Positions 34,011 to 46,492 of a stretch of DNA of 64,000 nt are shown here, in pieces; the first letter of the stretch is position 1; each line of letters begins with the position of its first letter. The stretch is from Episyrphus balteatus (lineage: Eukaryota; Arthropoda; Insecta; Diptera; Syrphidae). The stretch lies in the NCBI RefSeq assembly GCF_945859705.1, contig NC_079135.1, forward strand, positions 16,370,501 to 16,434,500, given 5' to 3'. A program made the position numbers and the translations under genes. The notes beneath the pieces were generated by a model, which was not told the origin of the DNA, ran no database searches, and saw only the letters and a program-made list of their open reading frames with translations.

Positions 34011-35064
34011 GGACGGGCTCTTGCTTAGCAGCAAAGAATTTTTGTATCTCGTTCTGTACTCTTTAAACCAAAAAATTTGTACTATCCAACCTTAACTTTT
34101 GCAATAATTCATAACCTAGATATTCTTACATCATTATTAAAATAATGTTTTTTGTGTGCCAAGAATTGGAAGTGATTTTTTGAAAACTTTTTTTTCATAA
34201 TCGAGGTTGGGAATTTCGTAGTTCGTATTAATAAACCAAAAGTTAAAGAAACACTTAGATTCCTTAACTTTAAATAAAAGAAGTCACCTTAGTACCCAAA
34301 AAACAAAAAATTAACAAATTTTTAGTGGTATTTGGAAAATTCAGTATTTTTTTTTCAAAGGTCAAGATTTTACTCTACTAACCGTAGTGAACTCTTCGTT
34401 ATTCATCTTAAAAATTATATTAGTTTATTTCTATTAATAGTTTCATCGAATAAAAATTTTTTTTTAACTTGAAGCAAATTTTCTTACGTTATACATGGAG
34501 ACAAATAAGCAGCTTAGAATCAAGATGATACTCCTCTAAAATCCAATCCTCTTAAATTAATAAGATTTCTAATAAAAATAAGTAAAATTTGTTTAATCCT
34601 TTTTAAAATCAAAGTGAACTTCATTTTAATAAAAATTTTCTTCTTAAGAAAATTTAAGTGTAGATACCTGCTAAGACTGAAATTATTTTTCATTAATTTT
34701 CTGTACTTATTAAAATAAAAAGATTAAACAAACTTTAAATTTTTTTAGGCATACATTTTGTACCGTAGATGATTGTTTTAAGACGACTGTCTTTCTGGCA
34801 AAAAAGCATGCAAAAATCCGATTGATTTAATACAAATTCTAAATGTTTTTAGCATGTCTTTTTTCTGTGTACCTAATTCAACAATTGTTGTTTTCTAAAA
34901 ATGCAACAACGTGATTTGTGGTATTTTGTTCTGTTATTTAAAATAGATTTTGACTGTTTTGTGCAAAACTTGAATAAAATTAAATTAAATCAAAGCCTAT
35001 TTCACGATGAAGTCACTTTTTTCATATAAAATGCATTTATTACGTGTAAGCTCTTTATAACAAT

Positions 35065-35091
35065 AAGGTTCTATGTTGAACATAGAACCTT
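35065..35091. repeat. 27-nt perfect palindrome (13-bp arms, 1-base centre)
   Basis: AAGGTTCTATGTT, a single G, then AACATAGAACCTT. It shares its arm with the hairpin 1.35 kb upstream, and a partial arm follows at about 35121. Confidence 0.9.
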
Positions 35092-35202
35092 TTTCAAATT
35101 TTTTTACAAATTTTTTCATAAAAAGGTTCTATGTCATTTTTTAAAAATGCTCATAGAATCCTTTTTTGTGGTGAAATTAATGTTTTTGAAGTGAAAACTT
35201 CT

Positions 35203-36062
35203 TTAGTATCGTAGTGATTTGAAACAAAATGAAACGAAAACGCGACACGACTTCAACTTGTTATAACTTTTTTGTTTTAATAGATAGATGAATGAAATTT
35301 GTACTGTAGATAGGTAATTAAATAATATATTATTGTACAAAATTTCAATTAATTTCATATTCAAAATTCGGAGATAACGGTAAAAAGATGTTCTTTTCCA
35401 ACACACGTTATATCTTTTGATCTAGTGCACATACAAATTTGATTTAACTTTAATACGCATGCTGCTAACATAACCTTTTATTTGATATATCACACATAAC
35501 GTTACGTGCTCTACAAGTTACACAATCTTAAATTGAAAAAAAATTAAAAATACCTCAAAACACCTGTGGAGATCTGTTGGCGATGACCATGTACCAGTGT
35601 AGGAAGCACCGTAATCTCAGTCTGGAAATTCGACATGGTTGACTTTAAAAAATTCTAACTTCTCTTGTAGACATCTTTGAAATAAGATTTATACATCATT
35701 ATACAAGGTGAAACAATAAGCTTTCACATGGTATAAAATTTTGTATAGGTTGTCAAACAAAAAAATTGAATTAATAGCATGAGAACATAAAAATAATTGT
35801 TTTTTTTTGCTTTTTTTGATGGAAATTGATCGAGTTCAAAAAATTCTAGCTCTTTTTGTAGATGTCTCCTAGAACTGATCGATATATATATTTTGAGCTT
35901 AGACAATAAGCTTTCAGATGATATAAGATTTATATAGGTTGTCATATAAAAAACATGGATTTGAAGGTGATAGAATAAAATTAGGTAGATTTTTTCTATT
36001 TTTTTATTTTTGCAAGAAAAATGATTTTTTAAGGTTTCACTTCTACCACGTGTGAATTGCAC
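35203..36062 (-). repeat. Repeat family A, copy 4 (partial, reverse orientation)
   Basis: It shares the GGAGATCTGTTGGCGATGA-type block, TAATCTCAGTCTGGAAATTC and the GCTTTCACATGGTATA block with copies 1 and 3. It extends through GATCGATATATATA, as in copy 1 near 9175. The minus-strand frame at 35724-36062 is not conserved in other copies. Confidence 0.7.
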
Positions 36063-36210
36063 ACATGATTTTTTTTTTCATGGTTTTATGATTTTTTTAG
36101 GGTCCTTTATAAGATTGCATCAATACTTTACTGCTATGTAACTATTTTATCCAAAAACCAGCCTTAAAAAACTTTGAGATCGATTTTCTCAAAACTAAGG
36201 TGAGTTGACA

Positions 36211-36988
36211 TACAACCCTATAATTCTTAGCCAGCGATATGTCAAAATTTGTCATTTTTGAGTTTAGAGCACAAAATTCATTAAAAAAAAACGCAATTTT
36301 TCTGTGTAATCAGCGCTTTTCTACTTCTTCTAGTTCCCACCTTATGAAAAAGTGCCGCCGTTAATTTTCACAAATATCCCTGTGATTTTGTATACATTAA
36401 TGGCATATCTTTAGTTATGCCGTTATCGTAGATAGGATTGGTTTTGTGTTTTCGAAGAAAACGGAACATCTAAGAAAATGTCACATAAAAAAAGAGCAAC
36501 CCGGTAAGATTTTTTCATCATTTCGGCGTCTTTGTCATATTAAAATGTTTGCAAGTCCGGTTCTGTAACTGAGTTAAAAAGATGAATTTAAATAAGTTTT
36601 TGTTGAAAAATCACATTTTTTGTATCTTTTTCGTTATTCAATAAATAAAATTGACTTAACTTAGTTTTGTCTTTTGATAACGTGCAAAACGGCACTTTTT
36701 CCATAGAGTCAGAAAAAAAATAATTTCAAAAATAGTTCTATTTTTTCGAAAAACGGCATAACTCCAAACTATTTTTTTTTTTAATATTGAGTTTTCTCTC
36801 AAACTTAGTATACCATCTCATAGCAAAAAAAAAATGCAATTTTTCAGTGTATACCTATAATTTTTGAGTTTTGTTTTTTTTTTTTTTATTGACAACGAAA
36901 ATCATTTTTTAATGATTCAAAAAACTTTAAATGTCTTTCCTGAAAATTAGAAAATTCCGACTTATGCCACTTTGCCTTGAAAGCGACA
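36211..36988. repeat. Dispersed repeat, longer form of the 33.5-kb fragment
   Basis: The left end (TAATTCTTAGCCAGCGATAT) and right end (CCACTTTGCCTTGAAAGCGA) are the reverse complements of the two joined halves of 33496-33550. The interior is AT-rich with no gene. Whether this is a transposon with defined ends is not settled. Confidence 0.55.
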
Positions 36989-37827
36989 TGCTGGATTTGT
37001 ATGCTATGAAAACAATTTTTAAATTTTCAAACTTCAAAAAAAAAAAAAAAACTGTTGCATCTTTCTTACGTTCTTTTATTTAATTCACAAACTTCGAAAA
37101 TATATGTGTATTGCTGAAATATTCTTTAAAAATCTATTACATTTTTTGTTTCAGAATGTAAACCCATATTAAGAGTACAGATACACTTTGTGTATTGAAA
37201 GCATTTGTAATCATTTTCATTTCAAAGTTGTCTAAAGCTAATAAAACAAAGCTAGAAAAAGCTTAGGATATCAAATTTACAGACATGAACCCGGTTTTTT
37301 TATTTTCGGAGAAAAAGTTTGAGGAAACCCGAAATAAAGAAGAAATAACTTTCAGAAGAAGGAATAAAATCACAAAAGCTTTTAACAGAAAAGCTTTTAG
37401 TTTATACTTCTGCATGGAAAAAAGTTTAACTATTATTTCCTTTTTAAAGGTTTTCGAAGAAATAAAAGTCAACTTTGTAAGTTTAAGTTCTTTTAACTGA
37501 ATTTGAAACTTGTACGTGCTTTTATGTATAAAGTTCCTTTGAAAAGGCTTAATATAAAAAATGTTTAAAATGAGGCTTTAAAGAAACTTGCAAAATTCTT
37601 AGGGACTTGAATTTTTCCATAAATAGCAAATTTTTTCTGAACAACCTACTAATGTAAACTTAATATATGAATTATAAAAGGTACTTTGATTTCTAAAAAA
37701 AAACTCACGGATTCAAAAAATTAGTTTTAATTTATTACATTCAGGCCTTAAAATGGCAAATCAATATTATCATAAGAGCATTGAATTTTGAAAAAAAAAA
37801 AAAAAAAAATAATAATGAAAATCGGTT
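36989..37827. other. AT-rich intergenic DNA
   Basis: Two overlapping frames on opposite strands at 37263-37500 lack an exon context and a recognisable domain. Nothing else was seen. Confidence 0.5.
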
Positions 37828-37831
37828 TTAA

Positions 37832-39081
37832 CCCTCTACTGCATACGAAGCCAAATATGGTTTTGTCTGTTTGTATGCACTTTTCTCTTCTCTGTCACAA
37901 AAAAATGGTTAAGATTAAATACAATCCTCTTCTTTGTGTTTCTGAGAACCCATAGAGATAGTTTTTTCGTGTGTCCGATACAAAATAAAGGTGTATTTTA
38001 TGATCACAGGTGAGCCGATCAGTCTTGTGCATTGAAATCGAAAGTGTAGAATATATTCATACTTTAAATGTTAATTACTGCCTTGTTTGTAAAGTAAAGT
38101 GGAATTAAAAATTTATTTTTGATCGATTGTCTAATTGTGTATGCTATGAACCAATTTTGATTGAAAAAAAATTATTGGCCTGGTCTTGGGAGGGCAAAAA
38201 GTACGGAAGCCATATTTGGCCTTGTATGCATTAAGGGGTTGTAAATCTACACAATTTGTAAAATTTTTTAGTTGGAAAATTTTGTTTCTTAACATTGTTA
38301 ATTTGCTTGGAAGCTATGTTTTACTTCAGAAATGGAGCCCCTTTGCTTTTAGAAACATTTTTCTCATGTTAACCCCATTTCCAGCGGCGTAACCACAAAC
38401 ATTTCAGGGGGAGGGGTTGTAAATCTACACAATTTGTAAAATTTTTTAGTTGGAAAATTTTGTTTCTTAACATTGTTAATTTGCTTGGAAGCTATGTTTT
38501 ACTTCAGAAATGGAGCCCCTTTGCTTTTAGAAACATTTTTCTCATGTTAACCCCATTTCCAGCGGCGTAACCACAAACATTTCAGGGGGAGGGGGGCTCA
38601 CCTATAATATTTATCAATCATTTAATTACTTTTTAGTTATTGTAAGATCTGGGAGTGGGTAAAAATGTTGGAGCAAGACATACTTCGACAGTGGAGAAAA
38701 AGTGAACCAGAAAAAATATATATAACGGACAAAAACAAATTGCTTTTCTCCGTTCCATGTCTTAAAATGAGCCAAATTTGAATTAATTCTTAACCTTTTG
38801 TAATGCAATCTATTTATTTTACTTTGTTTTGTTTTTAAATGATAAATATTTATCTTTTGAAATTTTTAATTTTATTTTTTACATAATCTGAATAAATAAA
38901 ATTAGTAAAATTTCTTACCCCTTAATGCATACGAAACCAAATTTGGCTTATAAACAAATTTTTTAAACAAATTAATTTAAACAATTTTTTTTATGTAAAC
39001 CGTTTTGAAACAACCCAAAGAACCCATGTAAAGCATTTTTTAATTTTTTCGTCCGCTAATATTAATTCATGCAGTAGAGGG
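37832..39081. mobile_element. piggyBac-like non-autonomous element (TTAA-flanked)
   Basis: TTAA sits directly outside both ends (37828-37831, 39082-39085). The ends read CCCTCTACTGCAT and its reverse complement. TTAA duplications with CCC-starting ends are the signature of the piggyBac superfamily. A second inverted pair lies inside: ATTTGGCCTTGTATGCATTA (about 38213) and CCTTAATGCATACGAAACCA (about 38922), similar to the left subterminal ACTGCATACGAAGCCAAAT. The interior has a 178-bp tandem duplication and no transposase frame. Confidence 0.8.
38235..38590 (+). repeat. 178-bp tandem duplication inside the piggyBac-like element
   Basis: GTAAATCTACACAATTTG restarts 178 bases later (38241 and 38419), and both copies end with CAGCGGCGTAACCACAAAC and a G-rich AGGGGGAGGGG run. 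The copies appear nearly identical, so the duplication looks recent. Confidence 0.95.
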
Positions 39082-39085
39082 TTAA

Positions 39086-41492
39086 TAGATTTCAAGCAAG
39101 AAATTCCAACATTTGGTTACCAAACAATATTAGTTTTGTTCAAATAACGATTGGATGGAGTTTTGGGTGATATTCTGCATTTTTGTTTAAAATTTTTCAA
39201 CCAAAAAATGCTATATTGAAATTATCGAAATTCAAAAATTCAATTTCTTTCATTATTTTTTTTTTTTGTACCGAAAAATTAATATTTTACTTTAAAAAAA
39301 AAATAATCTTTCACAAAAATTTTATCATAAACCAACTAGCTATTTATGTTAAAGATTAAAATAAAGAGCTATAATATCTATTTGTTTTTAAAATTTTTTT
39401 GCGTCATCATGCATTTTAAAACACTCCAGTGTGCATTTTTGAGGTATACTGAAAATTACCTAAAAATTCGTTTTTTTTATCTTAAAATTTTTTCCACTTT
39501 GACAAGATTTTTTTAATGCTCGTGTCTTTTGCTTTACTCTTTCAGAGTAAATATTTGTTTTTAAGAAGGAAGACCGTTTCATCTTAATAAAAATATTTGT
39601 GTAAGGACCACCCTAACATAAAATGATACTAATACTATAAATTATACTATAGGTACTTTTCATCTAGTTCGATTGAAAGCTACTACATACTGCATGCTTA
39701 CAATTAATTAGGGTCATTTAAATTCCTACATAGTACAATGTTTAATATATGTACAAGTACATTTATGGTAACCACAGTACCTACCTGAATATAGATCTGA
39801 TCTATACTATATAAGCCAAACAATCTCTTCCCATGAGTTCGAGTACTACCAAGCCCACGAATCTGTACTAATTCCCAGCCAAAGTCCAACTAATTAGTGC
39901 AACACTATACATGCTATACGCATGGAACGATAACACCACAATATGGCTGGAGTATCCTTGAATACACTCACGATTACGTGTTTGGTGTGTATATGCTGCT
40001 TGTTGTCCTTGTAATTGGTTTACGAAAAAAATTTAAAATTCTATTTTACTCTCTCTCTCTCGTGACTCAGTACGGTACCCAGAACAAAAAGACCCCAAAA
40101 ACATAATTGAGCACTCAACAAGTGGATTAAATGGAAAGCCCAAAAGGATAATAAAGCTATCTATGCGATTTTATTTTGATGTCCTCTGGTGTGTGTTCAA
40201 ATAAATTGATACTTCAGACTAAATTGCCATGTAATTTGTGTATATACTGCCATTCCCATCATGGTTGACGATTGACGGTATCGTATACTGCGTCTAACAT
40301 CGCATAGCAGCACCCACAATATATTCAAAGTTGACAAAAACACAAAGTGACAAATAAATTAGGTCAGGAACGTTATACTCGCTGGTATAAAAGCTATAGC
40401 TAGCTTACTCGTTTCTATTTGATATACATACTATATAAAAACCCATTGACGGTAGCGAGGTTTTTGTCTAGCAAAACATTCCTTCCATACATCACAACAT
40501 CAACATTTCTCTATATAAACATTCAAGAGGATGTCGATTGTTGTATAGCGAAAGGAAATCACATTAACTAGATTGAATTATTACAGAGAAAGGACGAATT
40601 GCTTTTCGGTTTGAATTTCGGAGGCAATTCCAAAGCAGTAAAGTCGCTCTGATATAGACGATTAATTTTGACTGTGTTTTATGTTAAGAAGATAGGGGTT
40701 TTGAGTGTCATATCAAATAAGTAAGTAGGTACACCTACGCATATCAAAGACAATTTGTGATGAACGACGAAGTATAATGTTTTTTTCTGTGGTGTTCTTA
40801 AAAATGTTATTTGTATACAAGAAAGATATTAAATTGAGTTCTTAGAACTCAAGGCTTTAGTATAAGATTTTTCAAAATCCATTGAATGTTATAAGAGCTA
40901 TACCTACTTTGTTGATAATTTGTGATAAAAGGCAATATTTTAAGTAACACACTGACTTAAAAGGTGATCAAAATTATTCCTTGGTATTTTTAAACAAAAA
41001 CCGTTCTTAAAAAGTGTAATTAATGAATACATACATTTATTTACCATATATTGAAATATTTTACAATTTTTGGTTTTAAACAATAAGATATTTCAAATTA
41101 AAAAAAAAAAAGTTACACATACGCCAAAGTGACCCGGAGCTAGGACGCAAACAAGACAATTAAAACAAATTTATAGCTGACTAAACAATTACACCAGTTC
41201 ACCTTTGTTGACCATTCAATAAATGTCAAAATTTTACATATGGGATACTAAGATTTCGAAGCCATTAAGCAAAAATGGATTAAGTGTTTTTTATCCACTA
41301 GCCCATGCAGATTAAAAATCATAAAACAAAATGGCGTTGACGGAACTTTTTATTTTCTTACAATTAGTATGAATTTTTGAAATTCTTGAATTTATACAAT
41401 CCAGGTTTGCTATTTAAGCTCAATGCTGTATAAATCGTTAAAAAAGGCTGAAATTTCTTCTTTTTTTTTTTAATGTGAAAGAAAAAAAAAAT
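39086..41492. other. Intergenic DNA, partly less repetitive
   Basis: 39700-40560 has fewer homopolymers and looks more like ordinary single-copy DNA. It includes a short (CT)n run (40049-40061) and a TATA-like motif. No coding exon with splice signals was found. After 40700 the sequence is AT-rich again. Confidence 0.45.
40386..40393 (+). promoter_or_regulatory. TATA-box-like sequence (weak candidate)
   Basis: TATAAAAG lies in the single-copy-like stretch and is followed by GCTATAGCTAGC, a 12-base palindrome. No strong initiator or coding exon follows, so it remains a candidate only. Confidence 0.2.
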
Positions 41493-42680
41493 AAAATGCA
41501 CGACTGGGTCGCACGAACTTGCTCCTAGAGTTCAAGTTGCGTTTTTAAGACTTTTTATATATATACTTAGGAAATGTAGGTATATAAAAAAAAAAAAAAT
41601 AAAATTCATTTTTCAAAAAAAAAAACAATATCTGAAATCAAATCGCCCCACAAAACAAGTACGTTTTATTTGATATATGTATTAATTTTCAAAATCGTTA
41701 GCCGTCTTTTAAAAAAACTATTTTTTTATAAATAATTTTTTGGAAAAAAATTTTTTAAATAAAATTGGTATGCCATTTTGTAGAAATCACTAATCAACAT
41801 CTAAAAACAAAATTTCAAAAAAATTCAATGTCCCGTTTTCGAAAATTTGATTTTTCAATAAAAAATTTTCAAAAATTTTTTTTTTAATTCAAAAATTATT
41901 TTCTTCAAAATTTTATTTTTGGCTTATATTTAAGCTATATAAATGCTTTTGTATAAAAAATTTCATTTAAATACAATAAGCAATTTTGCAGAAAATCTGA
42001 TTTGAAAAAAGCGGTCCTATGGCAGGTACCGTTAATAATGATTTTCAAAAAAAATTTTTTTCTTCAAAAGATAGACCTCGTTTAAAAACTAACATTTAAA
42101 TTTTTTTAAAAAATCGTTGGAGCCGTTTTCGTGAAATTTAACTATTCCGAAATTTTTGTATGACAGGTACCGTTATTGTTGGACCAAAAAAATTAATTCC
42201 AAAAACCATTTTTGACAGTATTTTTCTTCAATAGCAGCTTAATTTTTTTTAATACCATCTGAAAGTTTAAGTTTCAAAAAAAAAATCTTATATTGTTATT
42301 TTAATTTAGCCCTGATTTTTCAATCGTCAGTTAGACTATCAGAAGAATAAAAGTCAATATAAAAAAAAATTTCTTCCTAATAATAAGCTCTATCTGAGGT
42401 TTATCTGACTTGACTATTGAAAAATTGGCCCTTAATCGAAAAATTATTTTTTTTTCAAACTAAATTTAAGCTTAACTTAAAGCGAACATTTTCAAAAAAT
42501 TTTATCAAAAATCATAAAATTTTTTTTTAAGATAAAATTAGTTAATAATTTATAAGTTTTCTCAATGTTTTTCAGGTTATGTAAAGTAATGTAGAGAATA
42601 CAGTCAGTATTAATAAAATAATTTTTTATGCATACAACACTCAAAAACGAAATTTTTAAAAATTCATCAACCAGTTTTAA
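41493..42680 (-). repeat. Repeat family C, copy 1
   Basis: It starts with AAAATGCACGACTGGGTCGC followed by ACTTGCTC. The same end motif occurs at 42683 and, reversed, at 51490-51524 and 62440-62475. Internal landmarks are GGTACCGTTAATAA-type strings and A/T-rich blocks such as ATGCCATTTTGTAGAAA. There is no gene; the family name C is mine. Confidence 0.7.
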
Positions 42681-42682
42681 AA

Positions 42683-43616
42683 TAAAATGCACGACTGGGG
42701 CCGCACGTACTTGCTCTTATGATAAAAGTAGCTTTTATGTCAAAGATTTAAAAAAAAAATATTTTGAATTAGTTAAAATTTGATTTTTTTAAGGAATTTC
42801 ATAAGAAATGCAAAAATACGAAATTATTTTTTTTTAGTTTTTCTTACGCCATATTTTTGTTACTCGTGTTTTTTTGACAAAAAACAAATTAGCAATTAGC
42901 TACTTAAAGCATTATGTATGTCAAATTTAGTCTAGAAAATTGTAATAACTCATTAACGGTGTACGGGAAGAGCCGACATCAAAGATTAAAAAAAATGTGA
43001 AGTCATATTTCCATTATCCGTATTTTTTGAGAAAAACTAAAAATGCAGTTACGTTAGATTTACGTATAACATTACTTGTGTAAAATGTAATCGAAATCGT
43101 TAGAGTCATTTAAGAGAAAATTGCAATAACTCCATTAAGATGTACGGGAAGAGCCGACATCCGCGATTTAAAAAAGAGTTAATGTCATATTTTCACTATC
43201 CGCATTTTTTGAGAAAAACTAAAAACGCAGTTATGTTAGAACTGCAAACAGCATTACGTATGTTAAATTTAATCAAAATCGTTAGAGCCGTTTTCGAGAA
43301 AGTTGCAATAACTCCAAAACTTTGTATGGGAGGTATACGTTTAAAGCGAGATATTAAAAAACAAAAAAAAACCAATCTTGGAAATTACAAAAAAATCATC
43401 TGTACCAAATTTCAAGAAAATCCCTCAACCCGTTTAGGCTGCAGCTTCATGTACAGCTTTTTGTGACGACGCACCGACGCACCGACGCACAGACCGACGG
43501 ACGTCATGACGAAAACCACTTTTTCGGACTTCTCCATCATCGTAATGTTAGTTTTGATTAAAACCTCGAATTTTTTTTTTTACACGAAACCAATACTTGC
43601 CCTATTGAGCAAGTAA
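42683..43616 (-). repeat. Repeat family C, copy 2 (best preserved)
   Basis: It begins AAAATGCACGACTGGGGCCG and ends near TTGCCCTATTGAGCAAGTA, so both ends carry an ACTTGC-type motif. The interior holds two tandem GTACGGGAAGAGCCGACATC blocks (42960 and 43142) and a short GACGCACC triplication (43464-43486), then a GACGTCATGACG string. The end order matches copies at 50544-51524 and 61846-62475 in the other orientation. A 108-codon plus frame (43140-43466) spans it but is not shared. Confidence 0.75.
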
Positions 43617-45570
43617 AAATTGATTTTTCATAAAGAAATTTTATTCTTTTTAAATCCAGAATAGTTTACTATGTCGTTTACGAAAAAGAAACTTCCCTGT
43701 TTTGGTTTTTAGGCAGTTACCGTTAGTTTTGGTTCTAAAAAATTTCAAATTTTGAATCAAAGGAATCACTCAAAACTGTTAAGTACTCTTCACATTAAAA
43801 ACTTCTAGAAAATAATTATAATTTGATTTTACTGAAAATTAAATATTCAAGTTTATTTGAAAATTTAATGAAAAACATAGTTGGCAACGGTGTTATTTTT
43901 AATGTTAGAGCGTAGTTGTAGTTATTTAAAAAAATAGCAAAATAATAGCTTCAAAAATATGTTTTACCGTTTTTTGTCATAAGAGCGTTTACGATTTTGG
44001 ACTTTTTTCCACAATTTTCTTTCCATTGAATATAAACAACTACTTCCAAATCAAAATTAACACATTTAATGAATTCAATTTAGCTTAATTTCTAAGAAAT
44101 AAACTGATTTAAAAAAAGAAAACTCCACATAAAAACTATTCCCAATTTGACTAGTAGGTAAGTATGCAAATTAATTATCTCTCATTGAAAAGAAGTATCA
44201 ACCTCATAACTTATATTCAAATAAACAAGAGAATGAAAAAAAAAATATTAATTTAATTTTCTAAGAATCAAATAATAAAGATGTTAAAAATAACTTAATA
44301 CCTTAATATTAAAAAAATATATATATAAAAAAAAAATAAATATGTACAAAATCCCTTTTAAAAGTGTGCTTAAAATGTTCTGAGCAATTTTATTATATTT
44401 TTCTGGGTTAGTATTTTCCGCACCCATCCAACTCATCTCTCCTCCTTGATGATCTAAAAATAATTTTAAAAACTTCAAACAACTCCTCCCTCTCCGCCCA
44501 CGAATAATGTATGTTGTTGTTGGTATGTGTGTATTGTGTATCCCAATGAGTATTTTAAAATCTGAATGAACGATATCAAGAGTAAAGCATTAACAACAAA
44601 ACAAAATTAAACTTTTGAAAAAGTTAAAAAAAAAAGCTTTTACAATATACCTGAGCTGATGGAGGTTGAGAGTAAAGTATCCTTGAAATTTATATTGTTG
44701 TTCTAGTTTTAAGAAATGTGTGCTGAATAAGTATTCAGCTAGTATATTAGGGGAAAAATTATTGACATGCGCGGTAAATTTTTTGCTAAATCTTTATTTT
44801 TTGGAGTTCTTATTTTTTCTCCTTGAAAAAAAAACACCAGTTGCAACTAAAAATAATTGGTGGGATAGCTTGTACATTAACGTCATATTATTTTTTTCAA
44901 ATTTTTCTTCTCTACAATACATTCATTGCAAACATTTAATATTAGATCTAAGGTGGTTTTATTCCCTTCACATCCTTAAACATTATTCAGTAACTAGACA
45001 AAATATATCGAATCCTTTGCGCCAATTTATCGTAAAAAAAAAAAACATATATTAGATTAGGTCGACGTACTTGCTCTTGTAGGAAATTTGCACAGAATAT
45101 AAAATGTTTTTTAGGTTAAAATTCATTAAAGAATTTAATTTAAGTTTACTAGAAATTTTCTAAGACTTAAAAAATAATCTTAGACTTGTTATTAAAATTA
45201 TAAAAAAAAACAACTTTTTTAATTCTCCAAACCAAGTACAGTAAATTTTTTTTGTATAGTAGAGTATTTTAAGAAAAAAAACAAATTTTAATTTTTAAAG
45301 CCGATTTAAAAAAAAAATATTTTTTTAAGTACAAAAATTGTCAAAAGACAAAATTTGACATTCGACATACTAAAATCACAATTTCAAAAAAGTTCATTGG
45401 TTCATTGGCAAGCAGCACTGCTCAAGCAAATTTAAACATTTTCTCTCGAAATTTCTTAGGAACCTTTAAATTTATTTTTCAATTTACTAACGAGAGCAAT
45501 ATGTATAAGCAATATCTTATCAATAATATTATCATAAAATTTTGTAAAGTTGTAGTTTAATGATAATTAT
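43617..45570. other. AT-rich DNA with a family-C end fragment
   Basis: GTCGACGTACTTGCTCTTGT at about 45061-45080 matches the outer end of family C, suggesting a truncated copy running to about 45450. The rest is low-complexity AT-rich DNA with no gene recognised. Confidence 0.45.
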
Positions 45571-45700
45571 AACTATATGTTTCTATGTTTTCTAGTTTTT
45601 GAGAAAATTGAAAAATAAAAAAATATTTTGAAAAAAGAAAAATCTGATAAAATAATTTTTCAATTTTCCCAAAAACTAGAAGACATAGAAACATATAGTT
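45571..45700. repeat. 130-bp hairpin with 46-bp arms
   Basis: AACTATATGTTTCTATG at 45571 is mirrored by CATAGAAACATATAGTT ending at 45700. The arms (45571-45616, 45655-45700) differ at only a few places, and the loop is about 38 bases of A-rich sequence. This could be a small foldback MITE or the template of a hairpin RNA. Confidence 0.85.
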
Positions 45701-46110
45701 TTCACTGTTCGATAAGGAATCAATTGAGGCAGTTTTTTGTGTGAGTAATTTTTTTTTATTAAAATTCACAGTCTGGACAAAAATAGTATAAAATGAGTTT
45801 TAAAACATTTTTTTTTTCGCCAATTCTTAACTTTGAAATCAATTATGTCAAAAACTATTTATTATAATATATTGATTTAAAAATTAGAATTAAATGTACA
45901 ATTTTGCCTTTCGGAAATGGTATCATTTATTACTATAAGTGTTGCCGTTGTTTTTAATAATATTTTTTTATTTTGATAATTTTTTTTTTAGAAAACTGCC
46001 CCTCCCACCTAAACAGAGGTAGATAGACCCCCCTCCCAAAGAATTAAATGATTGTATTGAACTCCTCTACAAAAACCTGTTATCAAATCCAGGCGCCCAA
46101 GTTATCCTAC

Positions 46111-46492
46111 TACGTGCCAAAACAACATTTTTGTTCTATACCTAAAAGTTCGAATTTTTTTTTCAAAGCCAGCTTTGAGCTGATTTGAAAATAAATATTT
46201 TTTTAGAATATATTTTTAAAACAACATGCTGTTATAAAAACATATACTTTAATTTGATGTCGAAGTTGGGTAAATGACGAAAAAAATGGAATTTTTGAAC
46301 TTTGACAGCTTATAAATTCTAGGTGGTTTAACCGAGTTACATGTTTTATACATTGCTACAAAGGTATATTTATCTTCTATCAGAAACTGTAAAAAAAATC
46401 GAAAATGGGTAAAAGTTTGACGAAGCTAGATTTTTTTCAATGGGTGAAGGTCAAAAAAACCGTTTTTTGCCTCTAACTCCAGATTTTGGGTA
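46111..46492 (+). repeat. Repeat family F, copy 1
   Basis: From TACGTGCC to AACTCCAGATTTTGGG it matches 51700-52131 in the same orientation with scattered substitutions and small indels. A third, more diverged copy is inverted at about 53930-54125. No coding capacity. Confidence 0.85.

Larger units (their letters stand above)
33551..35202. other. AT-rich intergenic DNA with three short hairpins
   Basis: Apart from the hairpins listed separately, nothing was recognised. A third, less perfect AAGGTTCTATGT string occurs near 35121. Confidence 0.5.

Noticed and set aside
43140..43466. 108-codon frame in family-C copy 2
   Set aside because: Other family-C copies do not keep the frame.
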